Shown: positions 23,223 through 38,200, counted from the first letter of the stretch. The stretch: DNA of 64,000 bases from Nelumbo lutea (GCA_022828595.1 JAKGHH010000001.1:116262999-116326998), one strand, 5' to 3'. Translations and numbers: made by a program. The notes: generated by a model not told the origin, from the letters alone.

Positions 23223-26200
23223 CTGCAATAAGAATCATCGAAAAGGATAAGTATACTTCTGTAATAATGCATTTCCCCAATCGATAGTTTAAATACATAA
23301 AACTCAAACTGTGAGAGTTTTGGGAATGAGAACCTTCTTTCCATCTGATAAGTAACAACAGAATTTTGTTTCTTTGGAAAAATTCCAATTACAAATCTCA
23401 AGTGCCATGCACCCCTAATTGCTGGTTAGCCTCAGCTAACACCTACGCTTACACAGTTCTTTCACTTGGAATAATACCCCAATAAATTTAATTTTTATAA
23501 ACCCCGAACTCTGCGAAACGATCAGCCAAGTGATTAGCCGACCTTGGTCCCCACCTGTATTTGACTCCTATTTCTGAGGACTAGATATTTCCCTTAGCAC
23601 ATGGGCGTGACTGTGTTTCCCACAAACCCACTTTGATGTCCTTTGAGCAAAATTTTATTAGAAAGGAAAAAAATGGATACAAGGGAATATCAAAAAGAGG
23701 GCCACATTGTAGAAATTATCCCTTCAAAAGCCATGATACCCAGATATGGCAATAACATAGCTAGATAAGATGTTGCACACAAAATTAACACTAAATTTAA
23801 AGTTTCCAACATGATATGATACCCATGTAGAGAAGTTAAAACTCCACCCTTCACAAGGGGGTCAGCCATAGCATTAGCAGAGTATCAAGTCCATGAGAAC
23901 AAGATGGTAGCATGGTGAAATGATTATTACACCTAGGGATTAACTTCTTCTGCAGTTAGATATGTTAACTTAAACTTAATAACCCATCAAAGTTGATACT
24001 TAAAGGCACTCAGCTTTGCGGTAGGTTTTTTTTTTTTTTTTTGAGAACAGATAAAAGTATAATATCATTGAAGATAAGGAAAGAAAATTGATAAAAAAGA
24101 AAAGAAAAGAAACATGAAAAACAAGCTGCTATACACAGGGATTTACAGAACACTGGCCATGCAGTCATACACCCTTCAGCCCTGTATTATCATATACAAA
24201 AAAAGAGTTATGGTTTATGTCCTTAAAAGAGACCATAATGGCCATTAGCATTACCATATACCAAATGATAATTGAAAGATAATTTTATTATCAAAAGATG
24301 AGGACTGTTCAAGCAACCCAAAGAGAGGCACGAGGTGAGGGAGAGTATGTTCTGGGCACTTTGTAATAAAGATTACTTGGGGCTCAACACCCTTTTTAGG
24401 GGTTGACAGTTGTATTTAATTTTGTATTAATGAAGTTACCATTTCCAATAAAAAAAAAATTCCTTGTTAATTCCCCTTCTTTACCCTCCACATTCACCCT
24501 AAATTCCCTAATAGAATATTCTCCTTCTCATCTACATTATAGAATGTCAACAGCTGTTATTTTTTCCTATGTATAGTACCGCAGGGGTACTATTGTATTC
24601 TTACTCCTTTTTATATTAGTTGCTGTAGCCCTAGTATATATATTAAAAAAGCTGCGCCGCCAGCAGTATCTTTTGCTCAGTTCTCTCCTCTCTTCGTCTC
24701 TCTCTTTTCTCTCTTCCATTCTTCTCTCCTTCATAACATGGTATCAGAGCAGGACTATCAGATCTGAAAGGAGAAGTCGAGTGAACAGTTTTTTTTTCCT
24801 TCTTCGCACCAGATTTCCAGATCTGCCGCCCTCATCTGCTGTTCGGCTGATTGAAGATCTCACACACTGAAGTAACTTTTTTCTCTCTCTCTCTTACCTT
24901 TTTTTTTCTGGTCGTGTGCCAGGGCAGAACCTGTACTAGGTCTGCCGATTGGATGTGAGGTGATCAGCACCTCTTTCTTTCCTTTTTTTGTGGGGTCGAC
25001 TGATCCCTGTGAAACTGTAGGTCGTGAGGACCTTTTTGTGTGCTGCAACAGCAGCTTTTACGGTGAACTGAGGGTCAGAAAGTGACCAGTGCCTCTTGTG
25101 TGCTGCAACAGCAGCTTCTATGGTAACTGAAGGTCAGAAAGTGACCATTACTTGCTATAACAGCAGTCCTGTTGATGCGTAGGCCAAGAGATGACCTGTA
25201 TGCACTGTGGCAACACATGCGTTGAGCTTGTAAGTCAAGGGATGACCTGTTAGTGCTGTAACAGCACCTGTGTTTTACAAAAGGAGGTGTGTTTCTGAAG
25301 AAAAAAAAAATTGTTCTCCCTCAGTGTTGAATTTCTTTAAGGCTGTGTACCCCATTTAAGAGTTGTTTTTGAATCTGAAATCATGAGTGGTGAAGATTCT
25401 GCTACATCTGGTGTTTCCTCAATGCTGAATGGAATGAGTGGGGGTGTTGACCTATCATTTCCCATGGCTGTTATTCCTCTTGATGGTTTAAATTATTTAG
25501 AGTGATCAAGAGGGATCAAGTTGTACATCGCTGCAAAGGGAAAGATAGGTTATATTAATGGGAGAATCAAAGAACCACATTCTGGGAGTGCTGAATATGA
25601 CAGATGGAACAAGGAAAACAGCATGGTCATTCTTGGCTTTTGATTTCTATGCAACCTCAAATAAGAAGGAATTTCATGTGGGCTGAAACGGCAAATGAGA
25701 TCTGGGAACAAGCAAAATCAACATATTTGGAACTGCGACACTATGAAAAAATCTACCAGCTACAGGCAGAATCATCTACTTGTAAACAGGGGGGGAGGTG
25801 TCTATCTGTGTAACTGTAGGTCGTGAGGACCTTTTTGTGTGCTGCAATAGCAGCTTTTATGGTGAACTGAGGGTCAGAAAGTGACCAGTGCCTCTTGTGT
25901 ACTGCAACAGCAGCTTTTATGGTAACTGAAGGTCAGAAAGTGACCATTACTTGCTATAACAGCAGTCCTGTTGATGCGTAGGCCAAGAGATGACCTGTAT
26001 GCACTGTGGCAACACATGCGTTGAGCTTGTAAGTCAAGGGATGACCTGTTAGTGCTGTAACAGCACCTGTGTTTTACAAAAGGAGGTGTGTTTCTGAAGA
26101 AAAAAAAAAGATTGTTCTCCCTCAGTGTTGAATTTCTTTAAGGCTGTGTACCCCATTTAAGAATTGTTTTTGAATATGAAATCATGAGTGGTGAAGATTC

Positions 26201-29200
26201 TGCTACATCCGATGTTTCCTCAATGCTGAATGGAATGAGTGGGGGTGTGGACCTATCCTTTCCCATGGCTGTTATTCCTCTTGATGGTTTAAATTATTTA
26301 GAGTAGTCAAGAGGGATCAAGCTGTACATCACTGCAAGGGGAAGATAGGTTATATTAATGGGAGGATTAAAGAATCACATTCTGGGAGTGCTGAATATGA
26401 CAGATGGAACCAGGAAAACAACATGGTCATGTCTTGGCTTTTAGTTTCTATGCAACCTCAAATAAGAAGGAATTTCATGTGGGTTGAAACGGCAAATGAG
26501 ATCTGGGAACAAGTAAAATCAACATATTTGGAACTGCGACACTATGCAAAAACCTACTAGCTACAGGCAGAATCGTCTATTTGTAAATAGGGGGAGAGGT
26601 GTCTATCTGTGTACTACTCAGACTTGACCTCTGTCTGGAAGGAGTTAGATCATTATCAGAGTGTGGACTGGAAGTGTGATGAAGATGCAAAACTGTACAA
26701 AAAACTCATCTCCCAATAGAGAATGTTTGCTTTCTTACATGGTTTGAACCCTACATATGAATCTATCAGAGTCTAGATCCTAGGTAGCAAGGATCTTCCA
26801 TCAGATTAGGAAGTTTATGCTCTTGTACAATCAGAAGAAAGCAGAAAGAATTTGATGAACAGCTTCTGGAGGAGATGCAGTTATGTTGGCAGCGAAAGGG
26901 AGTGTTACTACCGGTGGGGGAAATACTTCTAGGAAGGGAGATCTTTAGAAAAAGATGGATGACAAGGACAAATTGTGGTGTACTCATTGCCAGAAACCCC
27001 AACACACCCGAGACACATGCTGGGATCTTCATGGGAAGCTGAAATGGGCTCAAGATCTAAATAAGAAGCAAGGTTCAGATATGAATAAAAAGTCAGGACA
27101 GCAAGGTACTAGAAAACACACTATGGCAAACATGGCTACTCAGGAGAATCAGCCCCCAATTCATACTGTGACTCAAACACATTCATCTGGATCTGACCCA
27201 AGGGAGGATATTATAAATTCATTTAGTGACCTTTTAGATCTCTATGGCAGAGCGATTCATCAGATGTATGCTCCTCCCTCAACTTCATTTGCGTTTACAT
27301 TAGGTACTTTTGCCACAACTTTCCATGTTGTTTCTCATAACCCTGAACTCCTGGATCATTGATTCTGGAGTGTCAAAACACATGACTGGTACGTCCTCTT
27401 ACTTTCAAACCTATCACCTTCTTTCTGGAAGAGACAAGGTGAGACTAGCTGATGTATCATACACTAATTCATTAAACTGCTCAGTGACATTTTTTCCCTT
27501 TTTACTGTGTGATCCAAGATCTGGCCTCGGGGAGGATGATTGGTAGAGGATGTATGGTTGATGGACTTTACATGATGGAGAATAAGGCTGGTCTTCAAGT
27601 CACAGAGTCTAAGAGTCAGTCCCGTAAGAGTCAAGTTTATTTATGGCATTTTCATCTTGGTCATTTATCTTTTGAGTCTTTGAAAGTGGGTTTCCAGAAT
27701 TGTTTAAGTCGGTGTCCGTTTCAGATTTCTCTTGTCAAACTTGTCAATTGAGTAAGCAGTGTAGAACTCATTTTCTTTCAAAAAACAATAAATCTGAATT
27801 TCCTTTTCACATTGTTCATTCTGATGTGTGGGGCCCTGTTACTTTACCATCTGAGAGTGGTTACAAGTATTTTATTACCATTATCGACGATTATTCTAGA
27901 TATACATGGGTATATCCCATGCGAACTAGGGATGAAGTACCAAAAATTATCCAAGATTTTCAGCAGATGGTCTTCACCCAATTTCAAACTGAAACCTAAA
28001 TTTTTCAATCAGATAATGCCAAAGTATTTTCATAGTGATCTCACGGAATTTTTTTGCATCACGTGGCTCACTTCACCGTATCTCTTGTGCCCGAACACCA
28101 CAACAAAATGGTGTTGCTGAAAGAAAGAACCGACACCTCCTTGAAGTGGCCCAAGGTTTACTACATATGAATGTCACAAAATGCTTTTGGCTTGAGGTTG
28201 TCCTTTGTGCTACCTACCTCATCAACCGTATGCCCTCTCGTTGGTTAGAGTGCAAAGTCCCACATCAACTTCTCTTTCCTAAGGCCCCCCTTCTTCCCAT
28301 TCCTCCTCGTGTGTTTGGTTGTCGTTGCTTTGTCCAAAATTTGTCCCCCACTCGTGGAAAATTGGATCCCCGTGCTATTCCTTGCATATTCCTGGGGTAC
28401 TCCTTCACTCAGAAGGGATACTGTTGTTTTGATCCTGTTTCTCGAAAATTCTATATTTCCATGGATGTCTCTTTTTTTGAGAGTGAGCCTTTTTTCCCTG
28501 TTTCTCCTCAGGGGGAGAGTAGGAATGAGGAGAAACTAGTTCAGCTCCCTCCTCTTCCTAATCCTCCTCCTTTTCGTGTCTTCTTCCATCGTCACAAAGG
28601 CCAACCAAATTCAAGAGCTGTGGAGAATCCAAAAGTTGTACCTCCAATGCCATTAAACTCTTCGGGGGCGGATCATACTCACTTAGGTATCTTGGTTCCC
28701 ATTGATGTCCCTGATTCCATTGCAATTGATACCTCTTTTGCTAATGACCTTGACCTTCCTATTGCTCACAGGAAAGGTGTTAGATCGTGCACCACTGAAC
28801 ACCACATTTCCCACTTTGTTTCCTATGAAAACATTTCACCCTCTTTTCGAGCATTTCTCACATCCATTGGCAGTGCCCCTATCCCTAAGAATGTGGCTGA
28901 AGCTCTTTCAACATCTGAATGGACAGATGCTATGAAGGAATAAATTAATGCCCTTCATAAAAATGGCACATGGGAACTTGTAGATCTTCCTAAGGGAAAG
29001 GATCCAGTTGGATGTAAATAGGTGTTCACAGTCAAACATAGGGCTGATGGCACGGTGAAGAGGTATAAAGCTCGTTTAGTGGCAAAGGGGTTTACACAAG
29101 TGTACGGAGTTGATTATGAAGAGACTTTTGCACCTGTTGCCAAGATGAACTCCATTAGAGTTCTATTCTCTCTTGCTGCTAATCTTGACTGGGATCTACG

Positions 29201-32200
29201 CCAGCTTGATATCAAGAATGCATTCTTGAATAGTGACCTTGAAGAGGAAGTTTACATGATACAACCCCCTGGTTTTCAGGCTCAAGGCAATGAACAAAAG
29301 GTGTGTAGGTTGAAGAAGTCTTTATACGGGCTGAAACAATCACCGAGAGCCTGGTTCAGCAGATTCTGTGCAGTGGTTCAGCAAAAAGGATACAAGTAAT
29401 GTCAATCTGATCACGCATTGTTTGTGAAAAGAGGAGAAGGTAAAATTGCTGCTTCGATAGTATATGTTGATGATATAATTATCACTGGCGACTGGAAGGA
29501 TGAAATCCAAAAGTTGAAGAGTTTTCTTGCCACACAGTTTGAAGTAAAGGATCTAGGTCCTCTAAGATACTTCCTAGGAATTAAAGTCGCCCGCTCAAAA
29601 AGGGGTATCTTCATTTCCCAAAGAAAGTATGTCCTCGATTTACTCCAAGATATAGGAAAAATGGGAGTGAAGCCAGTTGATTCCCCTATTGATCCTAACC
29701 ATAAATTAGGTGATAGCCAAGGTGAACCTATCAAGGATGTTAAACAGTTTCAGAGACTTATAGGGAGATTGTTATATCTTGCTATGACCCGCCCAGACAT
29801 TGCTTATGCAGTTGGTGTCCTTAGCCACTTCATGCATGCCCCTATGACCACTCATCTTGAAGCAGTAGAAAGAATCCTCCGATACCTTAAAAGGTTTCCA
29901 GGTGCTGGCTTGTTGTTTCAAAGGCACGAACATTTGAAAGTTGAAGTGTATACTAATGCAGATTGGGTAGGATCCCTAAATGACAGAAAGTCAACTAGTG
30001 GCTATTATACCTTCATTGGAGGAAATCTAGTTACCTGGAGAAGCAAAAAGAAAAGTGTGGTAGCTAGATCCAGTGCTGAAGTTGAATATCAAGCAATGGC
30101 TTATGGAGTGGCTGAAATTATGTAGGTAAAGAATTTGTTGAGTGAGTTGGGTTTTCCAGTGGACAGAACTAACCCTATTTTGTGATAACAAAGCAGCCAT
30201 AAACATTGATGCTAACCCTATGCTGCATGATAGAACTAAACACATCGAAGTCAACAAGCATTTTATCAGAGAGAAGGCTATCACAAGGGAAGTGTGTACT
30301 CCCTATATCAACTCTGAGGATCAACTTGCAGACATCTTTACAAAAGGACTACACCACTCATGACATCATGATTTATGTGACAAGTTGGGCATGATTGACA
30401 TCTATGCCCCAACTTGAGGGGGAGTGTTAATAGTTGTTATTTTTTCCTATGTATAGTATTGTAGGGGTACTATTGTACTTTTACTCTTTTTTATTTTAGT
30501 TGTTGTCGTGCTAGTATATATATTAAAAAAGTTGTGCCGCCAGCAATATCTTTTTTTCTCTCAGTTCTCGCTTCTCTCTCTCTCTTTTTTGGATTGGTAA
30601 AGATGAAATTCTTTATGTAGCTCGCTTTCCAACTCATAGACCTTGAAATGCAATAGCAATTGAGGTTTATGATACTCAGATACCAATACATGCCTAGCAT
30701 ACCAGTGTCAAACACAATATGTACCCAATACAACACTAGATACTGAATAGACACTTCCAGATAAACATCTTTTTTTTTTTGGGAAAGTTAAATAAAAATT
30801 TTATTGCTGAAATGTAAAAGAAACTCTCAATAAATGACTGTACAAAATGTAGGATATTTCTAAAAAGTATACTAGTTACAAAAAAGTGAATCTGTAGAAA
30901 TATTAAATGCTTTAGCCCAAGAAAGGATCTTTGCTCTTATATTTGTACTCCGTAACATTTATGCCTTTAAAATGTGTAAAGTTGTAAAAAACTTGTAAAA
31001 AAGGTCATTACCCAATTTTGGTCTCAGCTATCTGGGATATTATTGGGAGAGCCAAACAGATGGACTGGATATGGACCTAATGTTTGGCTTTTCTTTATTG
31101 ACAAAATAAATTGTATATGGTAGAAATGTAATTAAATTTGGTAAGACAATGGTTGCAAGGGAGGAGGGAGGTTGTACCCCTTCCTTGTAAAGTGAGATAT
31201 TACTTCTAACATCACATTCAGTTGGATACCTGAATTGGCTAGTTCTCCTGCAGATGACCTTGCTAGAGGATGCGTCTTGTGGAGGGAGACTTAACAAAGG
31301 CCTACTTTCCTAGAGTGATTGTTTCATTGGTTGTTTCTGGTTTTAGCATGATATTGCTCTATGGCATGTGTAATTTCCCAATGCTTGTGGGACCTAAAAC
31401 TTTTGTATCCCTTCTTTTCTGTTAGACATACATATACCCATTAAAAGAAGGAAATTTCACACTGGAAATTTGTACTAAATACATCTCTTTCAGAATTTGT
31501 CAGCCTTTGATTGTTGAGCTTTTTTGTCTCCTACTCCTTTAAAAATTATGGGGAGAAGTGTTATACCACTTTCTTCTCTCACATCAACAAATCAAAATTC
31601 ACTAAAAGGACATTACCCAATACTGGTCCAGACTCCCAGTATCTAGAAGACTGGGATCTTGGAGGGGTAGACTGGATACGTGCTAACCTTTGGCATTTTT
31701 TGCACAAAGTTGCCTCTCTCAGACTCAAACCCACATTCTCACATTTGCCAGCCTGAGATTTTACCGTAAAGCCAAGTAATAGCCCTTAATAAATCAAAAC
31801 TCACTGTTACTCATTTCAAATTTGATGAAATTGATGGAAATCCAATTTCATATATCTGTACAGTGTGCATTCATTTCAAAAAAGTATACCTTAATATCAA
31901 GGAAAACTAGCCCTTTCCCAAGTTAAAAGACCAAAAAATGGATTATCAGAAGATTACATAGGGCCATAAACTAATTAGTATTATCGATTATGGTGTCAAA
32001 CATAAAAAGAAACACATGTATAAGTTCAAAGAAATTTCACCTTTGCATGCAGGGAACCATCGGCAATCTTGCTACCATTTGCTTTAGGAGGTTCACCAAT
32101 CTGAAGACGTGGAACAGCCTCCCCAGGATATCCCTTACAGGGCGTACCATAGGAGGACTGGATGCACCCAAGTCCTTTTGACGATTCGGTGACCTGCCAT

Positions 32201-35200
32201 CGAATCTAGATTCTCCATCAGAAGATCTTCTCTCTTCTGACTTCCTACCATTTCCAAATCTATCATCTCGGCGCCAGTCATCAACCACCTCAAAGCGACC
32301 AGGACTTCTCCCGTAGTCACCATATCGTTGGCCTTCTTGATCATATCCGGGACTTCTTCTTTCATCATAATTATATCTATAGTTTCTTTCATCATTTCTA
32401 CCACCAGGACCAGATCTTTCACCATATCGACGTTCATATCTGTCCTCATAAGGTGGGCTTCTAGAAGCACCACGATATGTATCCATCCTCCTGTTTTCAT
32501 AAGAGTCCTCCCTGTCATCCTGTGCAACATATAGAGGTCAACTAGTAAATGAAGGCAGCTTTAGAAAGGGAAGCAGTCCAACATAAATTTGATGAAAAAC
32601 CAAACTCCTTTTATTAATTCAGACAAAAAGAGGATATAGGGGAAACTCCAATTACCGACTTCACCCTTGGTGGTTTGTCAATGCTCCTCTCACCAGTATA
32701 TCTCCGATCCACATAAACATGCTTGATGAAGTCCCTAAGTCTATCTACATTACTGAACAGAAAAGTTTGTCAGAACTGTAGCCTCACTGAGATTCCTTAA
32801 ATAAATAGACAGATATATAATAACCTGCCATCTGGTGCGGAATGACGCTGTGGATCCCATTCTTTGAAGTAAGTTTCCCTTGCACGCTTTTAAAAGTAGA
32901 AAAATTAGTCCAAGTAATGAGAAATTTAGAAAGGTTAGAACATTGAGAAGATCAAGGATCACATCTATGGTGAAAGGTATGCATATATACCTCATTACCC
33001 CCTCCTTGAAGAGCAGAAACTTCTTGTGAAGTAAATTTAGCCATTGATATTGATTTCACACGGTGAGTGAACTCCCGACTGGAATAGATTTGGATACAAA
33101 ATAAGTCATATCAAGTAATTTTCTGTGAATAACCTAACACTTAAGTCTAATAGGCCCTATTTATCAAGACTCCAATACAAAAGAAACAGGAATCAAGTTT
33201 ACAATATCACACAAGAGCTCCGTATTTATCAGATTAATCATTTTGTGACTTGGACATGAAACAATATATGAAAGCATATATGAAAAAGAGAATAAAATCA
33301 CAAAAATAAGGGAGATGGATATAATACGGAATATGTGCACTTACTGTATCCCACTGCAGGTTGTGCAAACAAATGTCCAGAAATTTGTGCACACATATTG
33401 TGGTCCCTGTTTGACAGAAAAGTATTAGATACCATAACATATTACGAGATGGTATATCTCATGTTACAAAGAGCACTAGCAAGACTGCAAGAGAACTCTT
33501 CCACATATAACCATAAACTAAGAAATTTTCATAAAACTGATCATCTTAATCAACTCTTCCATAGAAAGTATAGGGTTACAAAAACAAAACCAGCATGAGG
33601 CAGTAAAATGACAACAAACAAAAAATACTTGGGAAGATAAATACTAGAGACATGCTTCAAAAAAGGAGGCCCAATAAATGCCTCTCCCCCATATGTGCAT
33701 CCTTTGCTTTGCAAATGGTGAATCCTACCCCATTTATTGATCCATTGCCCTTTTGCCCTTTTTGTTTGGGAATCTCTATGCTCTCTCTTTGGTTGTAGAT
33801 GGAGTGCTCCCCAGGATGTAGTAAGCCTCTTCGATCCAATCTTTCTAAGCAAGTCAACAAAAAGAGGAAGGGTTATGTGGAAATCAGCAAGGGCAGCGGT
33901 GGTGTGGGTAATATGGGAAGAAAGGAATGCAAGAATCTTCAATGAGAACATAGGCCAAAAGAGGCTAGTGTGGAGGCCATAAAGATAAAAGTTACTCAAT
34001 GGGTAAAATCACTCCAGCTCTTTCAAAATTTCTCAATCACTGATATTGTAAGAGCCTGGAATGAAGTGGCACACACTGCTGAGAAGAAATAAAGAAACGT
34101 GATGGAATGGAAGCCTGCAGGTCCCCACAAGTTAAAGCTCAACTTTGATGGGAGCTCTATAGGAAACCCGGGTATGGCAGGCAGGCCTTGGTGGTGTGAT
34201 CAATGATTCCTCAAGCAAAGTGCTGGATTTGTACTTAGGACCTTTAGGGGAAGGAGACTCCTTAAAAGCTGAACTGTTAGCCCTGCTGCAAGGGCTAAAG
34301 ATTGCCAAGCAAGCTGATCTTAAGAACTTGGAGATAGAAGGGGACTCAAAAACAGTGATATCTTGGACCAATTCAAGCAGTAATGTGGTGAGATACCGCT
34401 CACCTCGGAAGCCCCTTCAAGGGTGGCTTAACCTCCTGAAACAGAAAATGGGGAGGAAGAAGAGAAGGGAAGGTAGGAAAAGAGGGATGCAGTGAAAGAG
34501 AAAAACAGGGGATATTCATTCATTCCTTCTTTAAAAGAGTAGGGCCTTATATATCTGGCCTACAGGTGTAATCATAGAGGGAATATCCTCTGATTGGCAG
34601 AATAACTAACTGATAACAAACTCTGGGAAATATCATGGAGGGAATATCTTCTGTCGACAGAATCACCCTCTCTGTGTGTAACTAATTCTGAGGCTCTGTC
34701 GCCTGTCCCTGAGGCTCTATCGCCTGTCCTTTCTGCTTCCTTGAGTACTGCTGATGGGTAGTGGCCTGCTCCACTCCCTGTGTTGGGTTAAGGGAAGGTA
34801 TTTGGGTCCCAACAATTCCTCCCTCCTTAGCATTGACCTTGCCCTCAAGGTCTAGGTTCGGGAACCTCTCATTCAGCCTTAGATAAGGTTCCCAAGTGGC
34901 GTCTTCTGGGGGCAGCCCGATCCATTCTACCTTGGCTTCTGGTACAACCTGCCCACCTCGTCGGACCCATCGGAAATCCACAATTTTGATGGGCTCTGTG
35001 TAAATGTCCCCTTCTTCAGTGAATTGGGGTAAGCTAGACGAGATAGGAGTATGACTTCCCACAACCTTCTTGAGAAGAGAGATGTGAAACACCGGATGAA
35101 GCTTCGAGGTAGCAGGGAGGTTCAATCTGTAAGCAACAAGGCCCACTCTTTCCAGCACCTTGTAGGGCCCATAATACCTGGGAGCTAGCTTGTGCCAAGC

Positions 35201-38200
35201 CCGTCTTACTACTGAGACCTGGCGGTAAGGTTGGAGCTTAAGGTAGACAAAATCACCCACCTGAAACTCTAATGGGCGATAGTGAGAGTCATAGCTGATC
35301 TTCATTCGTTGCTGGGCCTTTGTCAAATTGGCCTTGAGCAGTCTAAGAATCTCGTCTCTTTCCAGTAGGTGAGTCTCTACTTCTGCCACCTTGGACGACC
35401 CATATTCATAGGGTAATATGGGAGGGGGTTCTCTGCCATATAGAGCCTTGAAAGGTGTCATCCCTGCAGTTGACTGATAAGTTGAGTTGTACCAGTATTC
35501 TGCCCATGGAAGCCAGTGAACCCATTGTCTAGGCTTCTCCCCTATGAAGCATCTAAGGTAGGCTTCTAAGCATCGATTAATGACTTCAATCTGTCCATCA
35601 ATTTGTGGGTGATAGCTGGTGGATGGGTGCAGTTAGGTTCCTTGCAATCTGAAGTACTCCTTCCAAAATGAACTTAGGAAGGGAGGGTCACGGTCCGAGA
35701 CAATGGATCTTGGTGTTCCATGCAGTTTCGCCACGTCCCGTATGAAAATGTCGGCCACCATCGCTGCAGTGTAAGGGTGAGGCAAAGCAGAGAAATGGCT
35801 ATACTTGGTGAGGCGGTCAACCACTACCATGATGACCTCTTTTCCTGCAGAACGAGGGAGTCCTGTGATGAAATCCATGGAGAGGTCTTCCTACACTTGC
35901 TCTGGAATCTTGAGGGGTTGTAAAAGGCCCGCGGGTGACTGTGAGGAGTATTTCTGCTGTTGACAAGTTGGGCATTCTGATACATAGTGCAACACATCCT
36001 TGTGCATTCCAACCCAATGGTAGTGGCTGCTGAGTCTTTTTAGGATCCGTAGCACCCCTGAATGTCCTCCCAATGCGGAATCATGAAACAACCTTAGCAG
36101 TTCAGTTTTGTGGGTGGAATTTGGAGCAACCACAAACCTACCCTTGAAGAAAAGATCAAGCCCACAATTTTGGTAACCCGAAACCTGAGAAGGGTCACTT
36201 TTCCACCTTTCCCTGATGTCTTGCAGCTGTGGATCAGATCTGGCTTCTTGCCGTATAGCTTCAAATAAGGGAAAACTGGGCTGAGAGCAGGTTAGTTGGG
36301 TCAGCTCTTCTACCCGTGATAAGGCATCAGCTACTTTGTTGGCAGGCCCAGGTTTTATACTTGATGTGGTAGTCAAATCCCATTAGTTTACTAAGCCATT
36401 TTTGCTGCTCCGGGGTGTGCACCATTTGTTCTGCTATGTACTTCAAACTTCTTTGGTCTGTCCTGATGATAAATTGGCGTCCCAATAGGTATGCACGCCA
36501 TTTCTGTACCACCATTACCACGGCCATCATTTCCTTGACATAGGTGGACTGATTTTGGTGGGCTGCTGAGAGAGCTTTGCTGAAATAAGCAATGGGCTGC
36601 CCCTTCTGCATCAGAACGGCCCCCACTCCAACACCCGATGCATAACACTCTATCTCAAAGGGTTGAGAGAAATCCGGAAGAGTGAGGACTGGAGGGCTAG
36701 AGACTGCTGTCTTTAAGTCTTCAAAGGCCCGTTGGGCATCATCAGCCCACCCAAATAAATCCTTCTTTAACAGGCGTGTTAGAGGGTGGCCATAAGCCCA
36801 TACCCCTTACTGAAGCGCCTATAATAACCGATAAGCCCAAGAAAACCCCTGAGAGCCTTTACAATGGTGGGCTTGGGCCAATTTTGGATGGCACCTATCT
36901 TTTCTGGGTCTGCCATGACCTGGCTTGCAGCAACCACATGGCCTAAGTACCGAATCTGTCTTTGTCCAAAGGAGCACTTTGCCAATTTGGCATGCAACTG
37001 GTGCTCTCTTAGAATAAATTGCCTTAAGAAAGGCCTGAAGATGTCATTCATGAGGGCCTGAAAGGTGGAGGGGGCGTTGGTAAGACCAAATGGCATAACC
37101 AGAAATTCAAAGTGGCCATCGTGGGTCCTAAAAGCTGTCTTGTGGATATCAGCCTGGTGAACCCGGATCTGATGATACCCGGACCGCATGTCCAGTTTGG
37201 AGAACATTTGTGCTTCCCCTAACTCGTCCAACAGTTCATCAATGAGGGGTATTGGGAACTTGTCCTTCATTGTAATCTGATTCAGGGCCCGGTAATCTAC
37301 GCAAAACCGCCAACTACCATCCTTCTTCACTAGGAGTACAGGGGATGAAAACGGGCTGGTGCTGGTTTGTATATGCCCCTTGTCCAGTAGCTCTTTTACT
37401 GCCTTCTCAATTTCCAGCTTTTGGAAATAAGGGTATCTATATGGCCTCACATTGGCTGGTTTGGATTCGGGTAAGAGGGGTATTTGATGGTCATTGGCCC
37501 GGGGTGGAGGTAACTGGTTCGGTTCCTTGAATATGTCACCAAACTGATCGAGGATCGATCATAGGCTCTGGTGTTGGGCTTCAGTAGGTTGGTCACAGTC
37601 CTGATTGCTTAAAATTGGAACTGTGGGCCGAATGCCTAAATGCATAAACTAGGGGTGTCCAGTATCCTTGGAGGCCCGTTTGATATAGGCTTAGGTATCA
37701 CCTCGGGGACTGGGGGGGCGCACAACTTGCAAATGGCTGGTGTGTGCATTTTGGCAAATATCCATTGTCATTCTGGCCCAATCACACAGTGCAGGACCTA
37801 GGCCACGTAACCAATGGATTCCCAAAATGATATCAGCCCCCAAGAATTCCAATGGGTGAAGATCTACCACGAAACTTACATACACCATCACATAACATTT
37901 GATTCCCATTAGCCACATGGATTGAAAAGAGAGGAGTGGGGTGTATAGTCATACCTAGTTGCTTTGCCAAACGGCAAGTGATGAAATTCAAAGTAGAGCC
38001 ACTGTCAATCAAAACCATCACAGATCGACCAACCAATCTTCCTTCTATCCGCATGGACTGAAGAGGGTTGAGGCCCATGAGAGCGTGTAGAGAGATCTCA
38101 GCTCCAACCGGTTCTAGTTCGCCTGATATCAGCTCACAGTCTTCGAGGTGCTCTGGTTCTGTCCCCTCCGGTTCTCCCTCTGTTTGAAGGAGAAATACTC

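Larger units (their letters stand above)
24545..30590 (+). mobile_element. Decayed Ty1/copia element in AGD14-like intron 6
   Basis: 5' LTR 24545-24738, primer site TGGTATCAGAGC at 24739-24750 (initiator Met tRNA), gag, protease, integrase, RT, RNase H, a polypurine tract (about 30416-30424) and a truncated 3' LTR. The order integrase before RT defines copia. The element lies antisense to the host gene and the host exons around it remain intact in structure. The two LTRs differ at roughly 17 of the first 125 positions by eye, so it is old. Confidence 0.9.

Noticed and set aside
24739..24750. tRNA-Met-like sequence
   Set aside because: Only the 12-base primer-binding complement of a retrotransposon, not a tRNA gene; the same applies at 39117-39128.
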